Positions 36,486 through 43,988 of a DNA stretch of 45,616 nucleotides are shown one piece after another (position 1 is the stretch's first letter; each line of letters starts with the position of its first letter). The position numbers and the translations under genes are program-made. The notes under the pieces were generated by a model that was given only the letters and a program-made list of their open reading frames with translations, made no database searches and was not told the DNA's origin. Location: NCBI RefSeq assembly GCF_001428665.1, contig NZ_LMIJ01000008.1, forward strand, positions 41,567 through 87,182. Direction: 5' to 3'. This DNA comes from Acidovorax sp. Root219. GTDB taxonomy: Bacteria > Pseudomonadota > Gammaproteobacteria > Burkholderiales > Burkholderiaceae_C.

Positions 36486-37304
36486 CTAGCTCCGCGCCAC
36501 CAGCAGGTTGCCGATGGCCTGGGCTTCGCGCAGCATCATCGCGGCCAGTTCGGTGGTTTCGGTGACATTGAGCTGGCTGGACATACCGGCCGCCACCAGG
36601 GTGTGCGTGAGGCTTCCGCCGGGCGAGCAGATGGGCACGGCGACCACGGTGAGGCCACTCATGAAATTGTCGCGGTCCAGGCTCCAGCCCTGCGCGCGGG
36701 CCAGCTCCACCTCGCGCTTCCAGGTGTCGAAGGCGGGCTTCTTGTCCCATTGCGTGGAATTGAACTTCTGGCGCAGCTGGGTCCAGTTCTCTCCGCTGTA
36801 GGCGGCGATCAGCCGGCCGGTGGCACTGGCCAGGTGGGAGAACTGGCTGCCCACGTCGGTGTGCAGACGAAACGGCTGGTTCGAGCGCGACAGGGCCAGT
36901 ACCACGACGGATTGCTTGGGTGTGATCTCCACGCCCATGGCCGTGACCCCGCGGGTGGACGCCAGCCGGTCGAGCGCGGGCTGCACGAGCTGCGCGAAGC
37001 CGCTGCTCTCCAGCACGCTGCGGGCCAGGCTGATCATGCCGCTGCCCAGCAAGTAGCGCTTGGTGGTTGGGTCCACGCTGACCAGTTCCTCGCTGACCAG
37101 CACGCGCAGGATGTGCAGGCAGGTACTGGGCACCAGGCCCAGCTCATCGGCGATGGCCTTGACACCCAGGCCCTGCTTGGCGTTTCCGAGGAAGCGAAGG
37201 ATGGCAATGGACCGGCTGACGGCTGGCACGGGCCGCACGCGCACGGCAGGCTTCTGGGGGGTCGGCGGCGCCGGCTCGGGCGACGGTGTGCGCTTTGGGG
37301 GCAT
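36486..37304 (-). CDS. IclR-family transcriptional regulator
   Basis: 272 aa from the ATG at 37304 (an ATG at 37331 would add nine residues; neither has a clear Shine-Dalgarno). A Pro-rich tail precedes the IclR winged helix (VPAVSRSIAILRFLGNAKQG, IADELGLVPSTCLHILRVLV) at ~33-95 and the ligand-binding domain (MGVEITPKQSVVVLALSRSN, LASATGRLIAAYSGE). IclR proteins repress or activate catabolic operons in response to aromatic or aliphatic acids. It lies inside the acyl-CoA island and probably controls the ligase operon and the divergent-facing thioesterase gene through TTTGTACA elements. Confidence 0.93.
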   Translation of the reverse strand: MPPKRTPSPEPAPPTPQKPAVRVRPVPAVSRSIAILRFLGNAKQGLGVKAIADELGLVPSTCLHILRVLVSEELVSVDPTTKRYLLGSGMISLARSVLESSGFAQLVQPALDRLASTRGVTAMGVEITPKQSVVVLALSRSNQPFRLHTDVGSQFSHLASATGRLIAAYSGENWTQLRQKFNSTQWDKKPAFDTWKREVELARAQGWSLDRDNFMSGLTVVAVPICSPGGSLTHTLVAAGMSSQLNVTETTELAAMMLREAQAIGNLLVARS

Positions 37305-37399
37305 GACAAGGGACGAGGGCCAAATTTGCATGATAGTGCAGGGCTGCTGGGGCAAGCCCCTGGAACCCCGCGCCGGCCCCGGTGCCGGGAGGCCGGCCC

Positions 37400-37849
37400 T
37401 CATGCGAGGCGCTCCGCAGGCAGCATTTTCATGATCGCCTGCGCCCGCAGGACCATCTGGCCATCGACCGCCACACTGCCCTGCATGAAGAGCATCTGGT
37501 GGGTGCGGTGCGTGATCTGCGCCCTCGCCTGTGCAAACTGCCCCTGCCGCACGGCGGTCAGGAACTGCGAGTCCAGCTGCAGCGTCACGCACGGCACCCG
37601 GCCGCTGGCCTCCCACGCCACGATGCTGATCGCATGGTCCACCAGGGTGAGCAGCGCACCGCCATGCACCACCCCGGCAGGATTGAGGTGCGCCGGTGCC
37701 ATCTGGAAGCCATAGGCCCATCCGTCCCCTTCTCGCCGGGTCCACAGCGGCCCGGCCGTACCGGCGAAACCCTCCAGGGATCGCACCTTCCAGCCACCCT
37801 CCTCCGGGGACAAGGGCGCTGCGCCCGGTACTGCCTGCGCATCTGTCAT
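37400..37849 (-). CDS. PaaI-family hot-dog thioesterase
   Basis: 149 aa from the ATG at 37849. The PaaI motif appears as PAHLNPAGVVHGGALLTLVD (about 65-84), with the catalytic Asp at the end, and a typical C-terminal strand (FMQGSVAVDGQMVLRAQAIM). It hydrolyses acyl-CoA thioesters, often as a safety valve that frees trapped CoA in aromatic-acid catabolism. It is first in the minus-strand series thioesterase - IclR - YciA-like. Its upstream region holds the palindrome TTTGTACAAA. Confidence 0.88.
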   Translation of the reverse strand: MTDAQAVPGAAPLSPEEGGWKVRSLEGFAGTAGPLWTRREGDGWAYGFQMAPAHLNPAGVVHGGALLTLVDHAISIVAWEASGRVPCVTLQLDSQFLTAVRQGQFAQARAQITHRTHQMLFMQGSVAVDGQMVLRAQAIMKMLPAERLA

Positions 37850-37865
37850 GGCGGTCACTCCATCG

Positions 37866-37875
37866 TTTGTACAAA
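37866..37875. promoter_or_regulatory. Palindrome TTTGTACAAA upstream of the PaaI-type thioesterase
   Basis: A perfect 10-bp palindrome 17 bases upstream of the thioesterase start; its left eight bases recur upstream of the acyl-CoA ligase gene (30996-31003). A further related piece, TTTTGTCCATTTG, lies about 50 bases farther upstream. The placement at both outward ends of the island makes it a candidate IclR-family operator. So close to the start codon, binding would repress. Confidence 0.45.
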
Positions 37876-38137
37876 ACACCGTGCAATTGTCTCAATACAA
37901 TTCTATTGCAAATGGACAAAACACAAAATACCCGGCGCGCGCCGGCGGATTGCGACATGCGAGAAGAGATGCGGGAGGAAGACGAGGCAGAAGAACCTGC
38001 GGCGGTGCGTGCAGCTGCCCATGCCGGGCATGCATGCAGCACAGAACGAGAAAGGTGCAGACACCCGCAGCTGGATCACCGGTCGGGTCCGGCGGTGTCG
38101 GACGCCCAGCAGAGCACCGCCGTGCTCCGCGCGCCTC

Positions 38138-38241
38138 ATACGGATTTGCCTTCAACCGTAAACGATAGTTGGTTCGCCTTGCCGTGCTACAGCACTGTCT
38201 GCGGCTCCCGCCTAGCTATACGATCGAATGCAAATCCGTAT
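38138..38241. repeat. 104-bp segment bounded by perfect 12-bp inverted repeats
   Basis: ATACGGATTTGC (38138-38149) and GCAAATCCGTAT (38230-38241) are exact inverted copies, 80 bases apart, in the gene-free region beside the AraC-type gene. The inside is non-coding and less GC-rich than the surroundings, with a small dyad GTGCTacAGCAC. It could be a miniature mobile remnant or a paired regulatory dyad. No target-site duplication is evident, so mobility is not claimed. Confidence 0.5.
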
Positions 38242-38259
38242 CAGAAGCGGTTCACGATC

Positions 38260-39240
38260 TCAGTGCGTGTGCTGTGCCGGCGCCGGCAGCGATGCCCGCC
38301 CTCGGTACTCGCTCGGGCTATAGCCCGTGTGGGCCTTGAACACGCGGCTGAAGTGGCCGCTGTTGCGAAAGCCCCAGGAGATGGCGATGTCCGTCACCGA
38401 GCGGTGGGCGTGCGCCGGGTGGCGCAGCTCGCGCAGGCAGGCTTCGAGGCGGCGCTGCTGGATGGTGGCGGCCAGCGTGTCGCCATCGTCGGCCATGGCG
38501 TTGTACAGGTGGCGGCGGCTGCAGTTGAGGGCTTGGGCGATGCGGTCGATGGTGAGCTCGGGGTCGGCCAGGTGGCGGTCGATGTACTGGCCGATGCGGT
38601 CGCGCAGGGCCTCGCGCTGCGACACGGCGCTGTGCTGACCGTTGCGTTCGAGCAGCGACAGCTGCACCAGGTGCGTGATCACATCGGCCACGCCGTCGGC
38701 GGCCGCATCGGACATGCGGGGCAGCTCGGTGAAGGCGGCGCGCATGGTGTCCCAGGCCAGGCGCGAAACACCACTGGTGCCCGAAAAGCGCTGCACCATG
38801 AGGTCGTCGAGCTTGAGCTTGCGCTCGGGCATCTGCTCCTTGGGGATCATCAGCACCATCTGGCGCACGGCCTCGGGGTTGCTTACGGCGTAGGCGCGCG
38901 TGGTGTCGTACACGCTCCACTCGCCGGGCGACAGCCACACCTGGCGGCCGTTCTGCTCGAAGCAGGCGCGCCCTTCGAGCTGCGCCACCACCTTGATGTA
39001 GGCCCGGTCGCTGCCGCGGATGAGGCTCGGGGTGCGCACCACGCGGTGGCGGCTCACGTCGAGCTGGCACAGGTTGACGTAGCCGGCCTGGCCCGAGGTG
39101 ATGTGGCCGGCGAAGGCCTCGTCGCCGAAGGCATCCGACTCCAGCCCGCCAATGAGCCGCCACACCGCGTCGCCCCACAGGTGCAGGCGGTCGCGCGGTG
39201 CCACGGTATCGGTGGATACCTCGGTCAGGGGGTGGGCCAT
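38260..39240 (-). CDS. AraC-family regulator with AraC_binding_2 (FeaR-like) sensor domain
   Basis: 326 aa. The N-terminal ~190 residues match the cupin-like AraC_binding_2 type (YIKVVAQLEGRACFEQNGRQ, LSPGEWSVYDTTRAYAV). The C-terminal HTH_18 region has both helix-turn-helix units (LTIDRIAQALNCSRRHLYNA and VTDIAISWGFRNSGHFSRVF, ending HTGYSPSEYR). FeaR and relatives activate aromatic amine or aldehyde catabolism. It is divergent from a Liv-type transporter and aldehyde dehydrogenase operon across 217 bases that hold direct repeats, so it most likely activates that operon. Confidence 0.93.
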   Translation of the reverse strand: MAHPLTEVSTDTVAPRDRLHLWGDAVWRLIGGLESDAFGDEAFAGHITSGQAGYVNLCQLDVSRHRVVRTPSLIRGSDRAYIKVVAQLEGRACFEQNGRQVWLSPGEWSVYDTTRAYAVSNPEAVRQMVLMIPKEQMPERKLKLDDLMVQRFSGTSGVSRLAWDTMRAAFTELPRMSDAAADGVADVITHLVQLSLLERNGQHSAVSQREALRDRIGQYIDRHLADPELTIDRIAQALNCSRRHLYNAMADDGDTLAATIQQRRLEACLRELRHPAHAHRSVTDIAISWGFRNSGHFSRVFKAHTGYSPSEYRGRASLPAPAQHTH

Positions 39241-39342
39241 GGTGTCTCCAGTGCAGCGGCTGGCGCCGCCGGTATGCCCGGATTATCCGGCGCAGGCCTA
39301 TTCCCCGGCGCAGCACGGAAATCCGGGTAAACCCGCTGCGCC

Positions 39343-39374
39343 GTGCACGCTGGGACCAGCGTTTTGTGCACGCT
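39343..39374 (+). promoter_or_regulatory. Direct repeats GTGCACGCT, candidate AraC-family operator
   Basis: Identical 9-bp copies at 39343-39351 and 39366-39374, 23 bp apart (about two helical turns), lie 84-115 bases upstream of the Liv-type receptor gene and downstream of the divergent regulator. AraC proteins typically bind such direct repeats adjacent to the -35 region. Role inferred from geometry. Confidence 0.5.
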
Positions 39375-39457
39375 CAGCGCAGCGCCCCAAAGCCCTCCTG
39401 CCTACGATCGGTCAACGGCCCGCACCACGCGCGCCGCCCATTCCAGGAGACACGAAA

Positions 39458-40651
39458 ATGGTTCAACAATCCAAACGCCAATGGATCAAGGGCGTGGCCG
39501 CCACCGTGGGTGCCATGTCGGTCGCCCCGCACCTGCTGGCCCAGTCCGGCCCCGTGCGCGTGGGCTATGCCATCGCCCGCACGGGCCCCTGGGCGGCCGG
39601 GGCCCAGGTCAGCCAGGAGCCCAACTACCTGCTGTGGGCAGAGCAGGTCAATGCCGCCGGCGGCCTGGCCATCAAGGGCGCGAAGCGCCCCATCGAGCTC
39701 ATCGGCTACGACGACCGCAGCGAGACCGAGACCTGCGTACGCACCTTCGAAAAGCTCATGGGCAGCGACAAGGTGGACCTGATCCTGCCGCCCTGGGGCT
39801 CGGGCGCCAACTTCGCCATCGCGCCGCTGGCCAACCGCTTCGGCTACCCGCTGCTGGCGCCCACGGCGCTGTCGCGCAAGCTGATCGACATGAATCTGCC
39901 CTACTTCTTCTCGCTGCTGCAGCAGCCCGACAAGATGATGGGCGCGCTGGTGGACATGCTGGTGGCCAACGGCGTGAAATCGATCGCCATCGTCTACATG
40001 GACGACCTGTTCGGCCTGGAAAACTTCGCGGCGCTGAACAGCGCGCTCAAGAAGACCAGCATCCAGGTGGTGGAGCGCAAGAGCTACCCCTTGGGCGTGA
40101 AGGACCTGGCACCCGTGCTGCGCGGCATCAAGGACCTGAACCCCGACGCCTTCATCGGCATCACCTACCCGCCCGACACCATCCTGGCCAGCCGCCAGGC
40201 GCGCGAGGTGGGGCTGAACCCCAAGTTCTTCTACGCCTCGGTGGGAACGGCCTTCCAGCTGTACAAGAACGTGATGCAGGCCAACACCGAGGGCGTGATC
40301 GGCATGGGCTCGTGGAGCGTGAAGACCAGCCCCGAGGCCAAGGCCTATTTCGACGCGCATGTGAAGAAGTTCAACAAGGAGCCCGACCGCTGGGCCAGTG
40401 GCCATGCCTGGGCGGGCCTGCAGATCCTGCGGCAGGCCGTGGAGAAGGTGGGCCTGGACCGCAAGGCGCTGCGCGAACACATCGCCAAGAACGAGTTCAA
40501 GACCATCCTGGGCGGCATCCGCTTTGCGGGCAGCGAGAACGCGTCCATCCCCGGCACCGTGAGCCAGTGGCAGGGCAGCGACTTCGAGGTGGTGTGGCCC
40601 AAGGACCGCGCCACGGCGCAGCTCAACACGGCTAAACCCGTTTGGAAATAA
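39458..40651 (+). CDS. Liv-type ABC transporter substrate-binding protein
   Basis: 397 aa from the ATG at 39458 (CAGGAGA upstream). A Tat- or Sec-type leader (SKRQWIKGVAATVGAMSVAP, cleavage near LLAQ) precedes a family 5 periplasmic domain: VRVGYAIARTGPWAAGAQVS, PIELIGYDDRSETETCVRTF, and LILPPWGSGANFAIAPLANR. It is the first gene of a six-gene operon with both permeases, both ATPases and an aldehyde dehydrogenase. The ligand is likely an aromatic or other carboxylate/aldehyde precursor rather than leucine, given the dehydrogenase and FeaR-like regulator. Confidence 0.93.
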   Translation: MVQQSKRQWIKGVAATVGAMSVAPHLLAQSGPVRVGYAIARTGPWAAGAQVSQEPNYLLWAEQVNAAGGLAIKGAKRPIELIGYDDRSETETCVRTFEKLMGSDKVDLILPPWGSGANFAIAPLANRFGYPLLAPTALSRKLIDMNLPYFFSLLQQPDKMMGALVDMLVANGVKSIAIVYMDDLFGLENFAALNSALKKTSIQVVERKSYPLGVKDLAPVLRGIKDLNPDAFIGITYPPDTILASRQAREVGLNPKFFYASVGTAFQLYKNVMQANTEGVIGMGSWSVKTSPEAKAYFDAHVKKFNKEPDRWASGHAWAGLQILRQAVEKVGLDRKALREHIAKNEFKTILGGIRFAGSENASIPGTVSQWQGSDFEVVWPKDRATAQLNTAKPVWK

Positions 40652-40655
40652 CAAA

Positions 40656-41534
40656 GTGTCTTTGACTTCCTGGGCCGAACTGGTCGCCAGTGGCCTGATT
40701 ACCGGCGGCATCTATGCGCTGGTGGCCATGGGCCTGAACCTGCAATACGGGCTGATGCGCATCATGAACATCTCGCATGGCGAGTTCCTGATGCTCGGCG
40801 CCTTTCTGACCTGGTGGGCGCACACCGCCTGGGGCTGGTCGCCGCTGGCGCTGATGCCGCTGGCCTTCATCGCGCTGTTCGTGCTGGGTGTGGCGGTGCA
40901 TGCACTGTGCTTCAAGCGCCTGGCGGCGCGCGCGCCGAACGTGGACGTGTTCGAGGCGCGCAGCCTGATGGTGGGCTTCGGCCTGATGTTCCTGGTGCAG
41001 AACACGGCCCTCTTGATCTGGGGCGGCGACCTGCGCGGCTACGAGTACCTGGCCGACCCGGTGCAGATCGCGGGCATGCGCTTCACCGAGAACAAGCTGG
41101 TGCTGTTCGGCGTGGCGCTGGCGCTGTCGGCCGCGCTGATCGCGTTGCTCAAGCTCACCTTGCTGGGCAAGGCCGTGCGGGCGCTGATGCAGTCGCCCAC
41201 CGGGGCACAGCTGGTGGGCATCAACACCCGGCGTCTGCACCCGATGATGTTCGGCATCGGCCTGGGCCTGTCGGGCGTGGCAGGGGCCCTGCTGTCGATG
41301 ACCTACGAGATCTCCCCGTCGATGGGTGAGCCCTACACCGTGACGGCGCTGATCGTGATCACGCTGGGCGGCTTCGGCAGCCTGGCGGGCAGCCTGGCTG
41401 GCGGCCTGCTGCTCGGTGTGGTCGAAGCCCTGGGCATGCATTTCAGCAGCCCGTCTCTCAAGATGCTGCTGAGCTATGCGGCGTTCATTGGTGTCCTCAT
41501 CTGGCGGCCCAACGGCCTCTTCTCCAAAAAATGA
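40656..41534 (+). CDS. livH: Liv-type ABC transporter permease, LivH family
   Basis: 292 aa from a GTG at 40656, 4 bases after the receptor stop. Eight or so hydrophobic segments; the LivH pattern is clear in GLITGGIYALVAMGLNLQYG, MRIMNISHGEFLMLGAF and the C-terminal GGFGSLAGSLAGGLLLGVVE, which contains the ATPase-contacting loop. It forms half of the inner-membrane pore with LivM, whose gene overlaps by 4 bases. Confidence 0.94.
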   Translation: MSLTSWAELVASGLITGGIYALVAMGLNLQYGLMRIMNISHGEFLMLGAFLTWWAHTAWGWSPLALMPLAFIALFVLGVAVHALCFKRLAARAPNVDVFEARSLMVGFGLMFLVQNTALLIWGGDLRGYEYLADPVQIAGMRFTENKLVLFGVALALSAALIALLKLTLLGKAVRALMQSPTGAQLVGINTRRLHPMMFGIGLGLSGVAGALLSMTYEISPSMGEPYTVTALIVITLGGFGSLAGSLAGGLLLGVVEALGMHFSSPSLKMLLSYAAFIGVLIWRPNGLFSKK

Positions 41535-42469
41535 AGTTCCATTCCAACAAGCCCTGGCTCGCGCTCGCAGCGGGCACGGCCGTGGTCGGCACACTGCCCT
41601 GGCTGGTGTCCGAGTTCATGGCCTCGGTGTTGCTCAGCTGCCTGATGTACATCGCGCTGGCCACCAGCTGGTCGCTGTTCTGCGGCGCCACACGCTACCT
41701 GTCGCTGGCGACGTCGGCCTTCTTCGGCATCGGGGCCTATGCCAGCGCCACGCTGCTGAATGTGCTGCCCTGGCCGCTGGTGATACTGGCCGGTACGCTC
41801 ATCGCAGCGGTGGTGGCCATCGTGATGGGGGCGGCCGTGCTGCACCTGCGCGGCACCTATTTCGCGGTGCTCACCTTCGGCATGACGGAGCTGATCCGCC
41901 ACGCCGTGACCTTTGTCGAAAAGCAGGTCTCGGGCACGGTGGGCCGCGTGCTCACGGTGGTGCCCAGCAACGAGACGGTGTACCTCACGGTGCTGCTGAT
42001 CGCGGCGGCGGCCATCGCCACGTCGATTGCGGTAAAGCGCAGCCGCTTTGGCCTGGCGCTCTCGGGCATCGGCGCGGACGAGCAGCGCGCACAGACGCTG
42101 GGGGTGGATACGCGCCTGGCCAAGATCGCGGGCTTCGGCATCACAGCGGCCTTTGCGGGCGCCGTGGGTGCGGCCATGGCCGTGCGCTGGACCTACATCG
42201 AGCCGGCGGCGGTGTTCAGCCCCTTCATCGGCTTCCAGACGGTGCTGATCGCACTGATCGGCGGCGCGGCCAGCATCGGCGGCCCGGTGCTGGCGGCCAT
42301 CGTCTTCAGCCTGCTGGCCGAGACGCTGCGCCTGCAGCTGCCCTATGGCTACATGATGGTGCTGGGCCTGCTGCTCATCCTGTGCGTGATGTACCTGCCC
42401 AACGGACTGGCCACGCTGTGGCAGCGCAAGCGGGCGGCCACGCCTGCAGCGGAGGCCGGCCATGTCTGA
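41531..42469 (+). CDS. livM: Liv-type ABC transporter permease, LivM family
   Basis: 312 aa. LivM-type membrane protein with LATSWSLFCGATRYLSLATS, FFGIGAYASATLLNVLPWPL, LHLRGTYFAVLTFGMTELIR and the coupling loop near IALIGGAASIGGPVLAAIVF. Its ATGA start overlaps the LivH stop, and its end overlaps the LivG start by 8 bases, so the membrane and ATPase subunits are translated together. Confidence 0.94.
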   Translation: MKFHSNKPWLALAAGTAVVGTLPWLVSEFMASVLLSCLMYIALATSWSLFCGATRYLSLATSAFFGIGAYASATLLNVLPWPLVILAGTLIAAVVAIVMGAAVLHLRGTYFAVLTFGMTELIRHAVTFVEKQVSGTVGRVLTVVPSNETVYLTVLLIAAAAIATSIAVKRSRFGLALSGIGADEQRAQTLGVDTRLAKIAGFGITAAFAGAVGAAMAVRWTYIEPAAVFSPFIGFQTVLIALIGGAASIGGPVLAAIVFSLLAETLRLQLPYGYMMVLGLLLILCVMYLPNGLATLWQRKRAATPAAEAGHV

Positions 42470-43226
42470 GGCACTGTTGACCATCGACAGCGTGACCGTG
42501 CGCTTTGGCGGCCTGACCGCCGTGGACGGCGTGAGCGCCACGCTGCATGCGGGCGAGCTCATCGGCATCATCGGGCCCAACGGTGCGGGCAAGACCACCT
42601 TCTTCAACGCCATCTCGGGCGTGCAGCCCCCCACTTCGGGCACGCTGCACTGCGGGGGCGACGACCTGACCGGCAAGGGGCCGCACCACTATGCGGCGCA
42701 CGGCATTGCGCGCACCTTTCAGACGCCGCGCGTGTTCCCGGACATGACGGTGCGCGACAACGTGCGCTTCGGCATGCAGTTCGCGGGGCGCCACCGCCAG
42801 GGCCCCGTGGGCCTGCGCAATGAGGACGAGATCCTGGCCATGCTGGGCCTGTCGGCCCTGGCCGAGCGCCCTGCCGCCGACGTGACGCCCTCGCAGCAGC
42901 GCCTGCTGGAGATCGGCATGGCCCTGGGCACGCGCCCGCGCCTCTTGCTGCTCGACGAAGTGGCCGCCGGCCTGACCGAGGCCGAGGTGGACGCCATGGC
43001 CCAGCGCATCCGCCGCCTGCGCGACGACTGGGGCCTGACGGTGGTGTGGATCGAGCACGCGGTGACCACCCTGCTCAAGTACGTGGAGCGTGTGCTGGTG
43101 CTGCACCAGGGCCGCAAGATCGCCGACGGCACACCGGCCGAGGTGGTACGCGACCCACAGGTGATCGAAGCCTATCTGGGAGATGAAATGGCCACACCGG
43201 CAACGCCCGAAGGAGCCACGGCATGA
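42462..43226 (+). CDS. livG: Liv-type ABC transporter ATPase, LivG family
   Basis: 254 aa. Walker A GPNGAGKTTFFN, Walker B LLLLDEVAAGLTEAE and switch histidine in WIEHA are intact. The signature region reads DVTPSQQRLLEIGMAL, lacking the glycine of the common LPYGxQRxLEIARAL form, a small deviation that may lower or tune activity. It overlaps LivF by 4 bases. Otherwise a normal cytoplasmic ATPase subunit. Confidence 0.93.
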   Translation: MSEALLTIDSVTVRFGGLTAVDGVSATLHAGELIGIIGPNGAGKTTFFNAISGVQPPTSGTLHCGGDDLTGKGPHHYAAHGIARTFQTPRVFPDMTVRDNVRFGMQFAGRHRQGPVGLRNEDEILAMLGLSALAERPAADVTPSQQRLLEIGMALGTRPRLLLLDEVAAGLTEAEVDAMAQRIRRLRDDWGLTVVWIEHAVTTLLKYVERVLVLHQGRKIADGTPAEVVRDPQVIEAYLGDEMATPATPEGATA

Positions 43227-43933
43227 GCGGCGCACAGCTTTCAGTCCAGAGGCTGACCACAGGCTACGCAGGCTTTCAGGTGCTGCAGGATCTGTCGCTC
43301 CAGGCCCAGCCCGGCATCACGGTGATCGTCGGCCCCAACGGTGCGGGCAAGACCACGCTGCTCAAGGCGCTGGCCGGCCTGCTGCCACGCCAGGGCACGG
43401 TGCAGCTCGATGGTCAGCCGGTGCCCGCGATGAATGCCACGGCCTGCGTGCAGCGCGGCCTGGCCCTGGTGGCCGAGGGCCGCCAGCTGTTCCCGCAGAT
43501 GACGGTGACCGAGAACCTGGAACTCGGCGGCTGGCTGGTGCCTTCGCGCATGCGCGCCGTGCGCCTGGCCCAGGCCTTCGAGGACTTTCCACGCCTCAAG
43601 GAGCGCGCGCAGCAACTGGCCGGCACCATGAGCGGCGGCGAACAGCAGATGGTGGCCGTGGCCCGCGCCATGATGAGCGGCCCGCGCCTCTTGATGCTGG
43701 ACGAGCCCTCGCTAGGCCTGGCACCGCGCATGGTCGACGAACTGCTGGCCATCGTGCAGCGCATCGCGGCGCAGGGCGTCACGGTGCTCATGGTCGAGCA
43801 GAACGTGCGCAAGGCGCTGCAGGTGGCGCAGCGCGGCTATGTGCTGGAGCGCGGGCGCATCGTGGCATCCGGCGAGGCATCCACCTTGTTGCAATCGGAC
43901 GCGGTGCGCCAAGCCTATCTCGGCGTGGCCTGA
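43223..43933 (+). CDS. livF: Liv-type ABC transporter ATPase, LivF family
   Basis: 236 aa, the usual LivF length. Walker A GPNGAGKTTLLKAL, signature MSGGEQQMVAVARAM, Walker B LLMLDEPSLGLAP and MVEQN in the switch position, with the C-terminal YVLERGRIVASGEA stretch typical of LivF. It pairs with LivG as the ATPase heterodimer. The aldehyde dehydrogenase gene follows after 55 bases. Confidence 0.95.
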   Translation: MSGAQLSVQRLTTGYAGFQVLQDLSLQAQPGITVIVGPNGAGKTTLLKALAGLLPRQGTVQLDGQPVPAMNATACVQRGLALVAEGRQLFPQMTVTENLELGGWLVPSRMRAVRLAQAFEDFPRLKERAQQLAGTMSGGEQQMVAVARAMMSGPRLLMLDEPSLGLAPRMVDELLAIVQRIAAQGVTVLMVEQNVRKALQVAQRGYVLERGRIVASGEASTLLQSDAVRQAYLGVA

Positions 43934-43988
43934 ATCTTTTTCACTCTTTCTTATCCGACTTTCTTTTCTTGTCGTTCAGGAGATATCC

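Larger units (their letters stand above)
37850..38259. other. 410-base gene-free region with dyads
   Basis: It contains an AT-rich promoter-like stretch next to the thioesterase start (about 37860-37925, including CAATTGTCTCAATACAATTC), a 14-bp palindrome CCGGCGCGCGCCGG near 37932, and a small hairpin GAGCACcgccGTGCTC near 38112-38127. It also holds the two arms of a 12-bp inverted repeat (listed separately). Short open frames cross it but show no recognisable protein and no supported ribosome site. Confidence 0.6.

Noticed and set aside
42880..42920. LivG signature deviation as evidence of a pseudogene.
   Set aside because: The Walker A, Walker B and switch motifs and gene overlaps are intact; the change is a local variant in an otherwise functional ATPase.
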